64,000 bases of DNA from Gentiana macrophylla. Lineage: Eukaryota > Streptophyta > Magnoliopsida > Gentianales > Gentianaceae. This document shows, one piece after another, positions 58,144 through 64,000 of the stretch (position 1 is its first letter; every line of letters begins with the position of its first letter). The DNA lies in NCBI GenBank assembly GCA_026214975.1, contig CM047810.1, positions 97,108,316 to 97,172,315 on the forward strand. Reading direction: 5' to 3'. The position numbers were made by a program, and so were the translations under genes. A model generated the notes under the pieces. The model was not told where the DNA came from. It worked only from the letters and a program-made list of their open reading frames with translations, and ran no database searches.

Positions 58144-59080
58144 CCACTTCGTGCACTCAAAGACCCGCAAGTTTTGGCAAATGTTCTAAAGACCCACATG
58201 TTCGTAGTTGTTTTGGATGACCCCGAGGACCTGCTTTTCCTTATATTTTGCTTGTTTGTTCTTCTGTGTTTTTCGTTAATTACTCTGATATGACGAAAAC
58301 TTACGTGGATGAGGTTTTCTAAATGTCATGTCTTCGAACGCTGCATTTTACGCGGGTAGGGACTCGAAGATCCGGACTTTGTGTTACACATCCATTAAGT
58401 ATTTATAATCTTCACATTTCAAAACAAACAATTGAATAAAGAGGTAAGAGGCTTAAAATGACACATAATTGACTTAATTGTTTATAAGACAAAAATTAGT
58501 AGATGGACAAAGCTACCTTTCAATTGTAGAAAAAACTAATGCGTTATATTCAAAACAAAGGTCTGCTTTTTCTTATTTTTTGAACAATACTTCAAACAAA
58601 AAAATTGATTCGTTATAACAATTTTTTCAGGGGAAAAATTCGATGTAAGCAAACTAAAAAAATTTCTCTTTTACTCAATTTTTTGGAGCGGATTTTCTAA
58701 ATTTTCAAACGACTATATCTTTTGATATAAAATTCATCATCGTAATTTTTTCACCATATTTCATATTTTTCGCCCTCAATGATGAATCGAGTTAATAGGT
58801 GGTAACCGAAATGCCGAGCTGCCGAGTCGTTATTTCAAGGCTCAAGCTCTTCTCGAATAGAAAAACCAACTCAAGCTTCCATCGAGTTATAAATAGAAAA
58901 GTTCATATTCGACTCATTCAATATTCAATAAAACTTGGGTTGACTCACTTAATAGTCGATAAAACTCGCCCGACTCGTGAGCCCGGACAAATTTTGAAGA
59001 ATTCATTTTTCTTTGAAAGGATTGTAGTTTTCATTTGATATTTTTCCGACATAATTTTTGAAAATCGATAATTTCTTCAT
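58144..59080. other. Non-coding region with dispersed-repeat character
   Basis: No gene recognised. The 58790-58985 segment is rich in cgagtt/gactc words (for example 'ccgagctgccgagtcgtt', 'gactcattcaatattcaata'), as in many degenerate plant repeats. Confidence 0.5.
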
Positions 59081-59084
59081 TAAA

Positions 59085-59900
59085 ATCGACGCGGATGCAA
59101 ATGACACCCACCTTATGCAAATGATTTATGCAAAGACACATTTTTGGTAACGATTTATGCAAAGGACACCACCTTACGTAGTGACACCTTTTATGGAGTG
59201 ACACCTAATGGCACCAACATTTTATGCGAAGTGACACCTAATGACAATATTTTATGTAAGTGACATATTATGCAGTTGACACCCAACGACACAAATATTA
59301 TTTTATGAAGTGACACCTTATGTAGCGAAACTCAATGACACCAACATTTTATGAAGTGACACATTATGCGTGACACTCAATGACTCCAAAATTTTACGAA
59401 GTGACACCTTTATGCAAGACACCCAATTACAACAACATTTTATGCAGTGACACTCTATGACACCAATATTTTATGCGTAGCGACACCTTATGCAAGGACA
59501 CCTAATGACAACGGCATTTTATACATCGATTACATTATGAAGTGACACCTAATGACAAAATTTTATACAATGACACCTTATGCAAGTGACACTCAACGAC
59601 ACCCATATTTTATGGCAAGTTGACACCCACCTTATGCGCAGTTGATTTATGTAGTGAGGACACCTATGCAACGATTTATGCAAAGTGACACCACATTATG
59701 CATCATTTTATGCAAAGTGATACACCGTGATGCAAGAATAACACCGTGACGCAGATACCGCAATGAAGTAACACAGGGATGCAACGACACCGCGATGAAG
59801 TGACACCGCAACGGCGACACCGCTGATGAATTATGCAATTACACATTACGGAGTGACAACAATTATGCAGTTGACAATAATAGCTTGACAATGTATCTTG
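59085..59900. repeat. Degenerate minisatellite with GTGACAC / TTATGCA core
   Basis: Dozens of imperfect units built from two words (ttatgcaa/g and gtgacacct, often with aatgacaccaaca between) repeat with a period of roughly 20-45 bp. Unit length and sequence vary too much for a single monomer. In the last third (59730-59820) the units change to gatgaagtgacaccg. No coding potential is evident. Confidence 0.85.
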
Positions 59901-60489
59901 GGTGACACTTTTTGAAGACCAAAACAAGTGTCACTTTTTCTTAAATGAAATTTTACAACTAGAAAATCAAGTTGTCACTATATTATCTCTTACACTTTAT
60001 GAATGACACATTAGTTGTTACTACACATTTAGAGCCAATCAAGATACAATCACAAATGTCTTTTTTTCAAATTTCACCATATATTACTAAAATTCAAACA
60101 TTTTGATTGCACATCAAATTATTTTTCACGATCGCCATTAAATCAAACTTATGAAAAAAACAAGAGTTGAGAGAAAGCCATCAAGCATTTAAACAAAAAA
60201 ACATACAATGAGGATTTATGCCTGGTGTTGTCATCAAAGATAAAAGTACACATGTGTATAGTACATAACAAATGAGCAGAGAGAGCCTTTTTTCCTTCTA
60301 CTTTAATTCTTTCTTACTCATGGGAGACTTCAATGGTGAACAATCCTTTTTAACCCATCCAAATCAAAATTGCTGATACTTTCTCCAGACTTTACGAGCC
60401 GAATCCTTCCATCACTCCGAGCACAAATTTCTGGTATGCTTTTTATTTCTCCATTGATACTTGATGATGTGATGCTGGCAAGTCTTATT

Positions 60490-60605
60490 GTGGCGATTTA
60501 CGCAGTGACACCTTATTGTAGCGATTTATGTAGTGACACTTTATGCAGCAATGCCTTATGTAGCACCGTGATGAAGTGACACCGCGATGAAGTGACACGT
60601 GACCC
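60490..60605. repeat. Second block of the GTGACAC minisatellite
   Basis: The same words recur (cagtgacaccttattgtagc, gatgaagtgacaccgcgatg), about 600 bp from the main block. The intervening 59901-60489 is non-coding, without a recognised gene; a short minus-strand open stretch near 60360-60480 was not identified. The block ends about 60 bp from the SNAP33-like fragment. Confidence 0.8.
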
Positions 60606-60667
60606 TATTGAGATTCGGGGAATTTTTTTGTATCAAAACGATGTAGTTTTTTGTTAAAAAAATGTGA

Positions 60668-61074
60668 AGTGACCAAGGTTTTAGTAGCATCCTCTCTGAT
60701 CTTCTCAGCAATTTTCAGGGCACCATGTACTGCTTTTGTAGTCTCTTCAGCTTTATATACAACATAACCTTTCAATTCTTGTACACTATGGTTCTCAAAT
60801 CCTCATACTTCACGAAAATCATGTTTGTACTTGTTTCTATTAGAAGAACAAACAGAAAATAAAGATGAAGAAGTCTCTTTGACTTTATCATAATCAAATG
60901 GATTGGTACTACTAAACTTAGGTATAGATAGTGTAGTTCAAGAAGTTCTTTTGCACGTAAATGCGGCTTTTTGTCCGATTCGCCATCGTAATCAAAAGAA
61001 TCGAGCTTTGACTTCGTGAGCTACCGAAGCACGCTTATCATGCCTGGTAATGGAGATTTTCCACGGCCAAACAT
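60668..61074 (-). pseudogene. SNAP33-like (SNAP25-type SNARE) N-terminal fragment
   Basis: From an ATG at 61074 the minus strand reads MFGRGKSPLPG. After frame changes it reads DSFDYDGESDKKPHLRAKE (about 61000), YKHDFRE (about 60820), HSVQELKGYVVYKAEE and AEKIREDATKTLVT (60668-60790). This matches, in order, the N-terminus of plant SNAP33/SNAP29/SNAP30: the start, the Asp/Ser-rich NPFDSD-type segment, and the beginning of the first SNARE helix. Plant SNAP33 acts with syntaxins in vesicle fusion at the plasma membrane and cell plate. The frame is broken in at least three places and the rest of both SNARE helices is missing, so this is a truncated pseudogene. Confidence 0.75.
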
Positions 61075-62259
61075 TTTGACTAAACTAAAGCTTGAAATCG
61101 ACTGATGGATTAACCTTTGAGAGTTCAGTACACAAAATCAACCCACTCTTTAGAAGCTAGATTCAAAATAATGACAAAATATGGTCAATGAACAACTTTA
61201 TTTGCTTAATAATCACTCGCCGACTTTGAATAAGGAACTCTAGATCAGAAAAAGGATGTGGAACTCCAGCCTACAGAAATTAAATCAAAATTATGAAGGC
61301 AAGAAATGATTATGTATGTGTGAATTGAGAAAGGAAAATGCTTTGAATGAATCATTGTGTGAATTGAGAAAGGAAAAACCGATCGGAGGTCCTCTAGTTG
61401 CTCACCGACGGTTGAATCACACCAATACCCTTCCGCATATGATACTCGCTTCTTTCGCCCATGACCGATTTTCCAAATGAAAGAGAGCCTTCTAGTCATT
61501 GCAAGAAAATATTTTTTTGTTCAAAGAGAGGCGAGGTAATTTTGTCCACTTAGTCTTTTTCATTCTTATAAACAATGATATTTTTTTAGGTGTTCTAAAT
61601 GTTTAATTAAATCTTAAAATCAGTCAATTTAGATAAATATTCATTGAATAAATGATATATATATATATATATGTGTGAATATAATATTAAACTTCAACAT
61701 ATTTATTAAGTTATTTAATATTATTCCATTTAAAAAAAGTTTATTTATTAAAAAAACAATAAAAAATGTGAAGGGATGCAAGCATGTTTTTTAAAACAGA
61801 CCAAAAGCCATCAATCGCTTTACTGCCATTCATTCATGATCATCACGTCCACATTTATCCATTAACGAAAATTTTTATAAAAAATAAAACGTAAATTAAC
61901 GACATTTATATTTTACACTTTGGTAGAGCCTTTACGCTTTTAATTGTTTGGGCCAGTACCATAATAAAATTTCCGAAAAGCCATATCAGTACGAAAACGA
62001 CTTCTCACATTTGCTGGTCTTCTTCCCCTTCTCTTTCCACACAGACACGCCACACACTCTTCTCCCCCCAAATCCCCCCTTTCTCCCCTACCTCTCGCGC
62101 CAAATCTTTCATGTCTCCATTTCCAAGCTTTCGAAGCACAACCCATTTCTAGTAGTACTAACTTGTCTACTTTCTTCGCAAAAAAAAAAAAATCACTAAA
62201 ACAACAAATTCTTTAGGCTTGGCTCTCACCTGAAGTGCAAGGTGAGGGGAGAAGAGATA
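61075..62259. other. Intergenic region; promoter and leader of the MYB-CC gene at its right end
   Basis: A short minus-strand ORF at 61245-61499 (MTRRLSFIWKIGHGRKKRVS) is unrecognised and could be the 5' leader of the SNAP33-like fragment. A (TA)n run lies at about 61655-61672. From about 62000 the plus strand becomes C/T-rich with no stop-dense coding, typical of a plant 5' leader, and runs to the ATG at 62260. Confidence 0.5.
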
Positions 62260-62494
62260 ATGTACTCGTCAACGAGGTTGCCACTTGTCCAAGGTCTTCC
62301 TTTGGAGGGTGTGTGTGGCGGTGGAGAGGATTTTCATCAGCACCATGGTGGACAAAGTATAGCCTTAGATGGTACAAACTTTCCTGGGGATGCATGCGTC
62401 ATGCTCACCTCTGACCCCAAGCCTCGCCTCCGCTGGACCACCGAGCTCCATGAACGATTTGTCGATGCTGTCACTCAGCTTGGCGGCCCTGATA
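62260..62494 (+). CDS. MYB-CC transcription factor, first exon (PHL2/PHL3-like), partial
   Basis: The exon encodes 78 codons plus one base, ending at a GT donor (gttagttc, 62495). The short N-terminus is typical of the PHL2/PHL3 group (starts MYSSTRLPL; then ALDGTNFPGDACVM). The first part of the GARP/MYB-like DNA-binding domain follows (DPKPRLRWTTELHERFVDAV, TQLGGPD). The next exon should begin by completing a Lys codon and continue with the second MYB helix; no such sequence lies before 64000. The family also has a coiled-coil (MYB-CC) domain and regulates phosphate-starvation genes in Arabidopsis by binding P1BS elements. The start at 62260 is preferred over the upstream ATG at 62242 because the conserved protein begins MYS. 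Confidence 0.9.
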
Positions 62495-64000
62495 GTTAGT
62501 TCACTTTATATTATTGAGTTTAATTGCAAATTTTTTTTCCCGTCTTTTGGTTTCTTTTTGGATCTAGAACAATTTTTGTAGCCAATGGAACTAAGACACG
62601 TTCAGAAAATGGTGAAATTAAGTAATTGTTAAGTTTGGTTATATGTTAATAAACAACTGTTTCTGTAGTAGGTTTTGTAAAGTTACTAATTTTAAGTCCC
62701 TTTTTTTCAGCCCACCAGGTCATATGAGCTGAGAAAGAAATGCTGAGCTCAACTTTCTTTGTTTTTGCACAAGTTTTTTTTTTTTTTTTTTTGATGAAGC
62801 AAATTAGTTTAATATCATCCCAGGACACAGCCTCCATTATTGTTTGTGTGTGTAGTAGGTGGTGTCTTGCATTGATTAAAAAGAGGTCAAACCTCTCTTT
62901 CTTTTCTGATCAGGACATGTTACTTTGTGAAATTTATAATTTATATTAACTTGCTTTTTCTGCTTGTCAATCTTTCATTTAAGTGATGATTGATGACCTT
63001 TGTTTTGTTTATGACATGAGTCCCCTTTTCCCAACCACTTTTTAACTATTACTATCCATGCCCTAATGGCATGTTTGAATGAAGTAATGTAATGCAATGA
63101 TTTTCATTTCATTGCATCACTTGGACATTATTGGAATGAAGTGTAATGAAATTTGATTACAACTTTAGTCCAAAAATCCATTTTCATTACATTCTTACAT
63201 CTGAAAATGGATGGTAATGAAAATGGACACCACCAACCAGGCAACCACCCCACCTGCCACCACCACCACCCTGTCACCCCACCACTACCTGCTACCCCTT
63301 ACCTGCACCCCTACCACCTCCTATGGAATTTTGTTTATCTCATTCCATTGTTCTTGTTAGTGATCTTGGTTTCAATAATTTCCCAAAGTGTGCGCTCTTC
63401 TCCCTACCGAGGCATATATCAGTCAAAGGTACTGCCCGTTATCTGAACTCAATTGAGGGCATATGAAATGGACAATAAATTGTCCTAAAGGCCACTAGAT
63501 ATATAAGTTGTTTACATTTTTCCCAAGAGATTCTCCTGCAAGTGTTATTACTTGCAGTATCGTAAGGCATTAGGCATTTATGAAGCTTAAATCTAGTTCT
63601 TGAACTCATTATGGTCAAAACAATTTTGGTTTACTTAGGATCTCATATTGTTACACTCTAAAAGTTATGTATAAGGTTAGATTTAGCCAAGGGATTGTAC
63701 AACGGGAGAAAGGACATTATGCGGAATAACAGTGGCAGTAAAAAAGAATATGCTGTGCCAAGACGGGATATGTGAACTAAGTATTTTAGGGCATGACTGA
63801 ACCTGAAGTTCAAATTATTGGCCATATGTATATTTGTATGCATGATTGAATGAGATCCATATAGCTGATCCGTATGCATGTTGTTGTTGATGTTGTTGTA
63901 TTTGCATATGTATGTATGTGTATGTACGCGCGATGATTTGATGGGTGGTGAGAGTAAATTATTTCCATGATGTGTCAAAGAAGTTCAAATATTTTGTCAG
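62495..64000 (+). other. First intron of the MYB-CC gene (runs off the window)
   Basis: No exon was recognised in 1.5 kb. It contains a T-run (62766-62791), a segment at 63065-63215 with repeated aatgaaatgcaatga/attacattc words and partial internal complementarity that may be a small non-autonomous repeat, a CCACCACC-rich stretch (63225-63315), and short gttgtt/tgtatg microsatellites (63880-63925). Confidence 0.65.

Noticed and set aside
59085..59900. CRISPR-like or centromeric satellite array
   Set aside because: Repeat units vary in length and sequence and there are no uniform spacers; the array is under 1 kb and degenerate, so a minisatellite is the simpler reading.
63065..63215. MITE in the MYB-CC intron
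   Set aside because: Internal complementarity is partial and no clear terminal repeats or target duplication could be set; noted in the intron entry only.

Overview
The window is nuclear DNA of a flowering plant, most likely a eudicot. It holds spliced F-box/FBD genes, a MYB-CC transcription factor exon, FAR1-type transposase sequence and several plant LTR-retrotransposon lineages. No prokaryotic, organellar or RNA-gene signal was seen. The family or genus cannot be named from the sequence alone.

Layout. (1) 1-3566: a decayed Copia element on the minus strand, running off the left edge. (2) 4933-7308: an F-box/FBD pseudogene (FB1) with a solo gypsy LTR inside exon 1. (3) 8110-9176: a broken FAR1/MULE transposase. 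(4) 9858-19871: a complete but degenerate Copia element (Copia-A, target duplication atttt) with a nested non-autonomous gypsy-type element at 15282-18408. (5) 20661-30196: a minus-strand Copia element (Copia-C), interrupted in its gag/leader by a long non-coding LTR-bearing insertion (about 24895-29760). (6) 30855-32633: a second F-box/FBD gene (FB2), with three exons that join in frame to 477 codons; it is the only F-box copy here that looks intact. (7) 33041-46678: a third copy (FB3) split in its first intron by a 11.9-kb insertion, read here as a gene-capturing Helitron (34057-45990). The Helitron carries RPA-like, myosin-XI-like and unknown host-gene fragments, and was itself hit by a gypsy/Tat element (Tat-1, 37121-43962, target duplication ctatc). 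(8) 47277-57279: a second copy of the same Tat family in the opposite orientation (Tat-2, target duplication tctaa), with gag, pol and an antisense ORF. (9) 57285-61500: non-coding DNA with a 100-N assembly gap, a degenerate GTGACAC minisatellite and a SNAP33-like gene fragment. (10) 62260 to the right edge: the first exon and start of a long first intron of a PHL2/PHL3-like MYB-CC gene.

How it fits together. The original landscape was a small tandem array of F-box/FBD genes (FB1, FB2, FB3) that share exon sizes, intron sequence and 3' flanks. Successive insertions have pulled the array apart, leaving FB2 as the sole candidate functional member. Ordinary genes resume only at the far right. 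Element LTR pairs differ largely by 1-3 nt indels, so some frameshifts reported here may be consensus errors of the assembly rather than biology.
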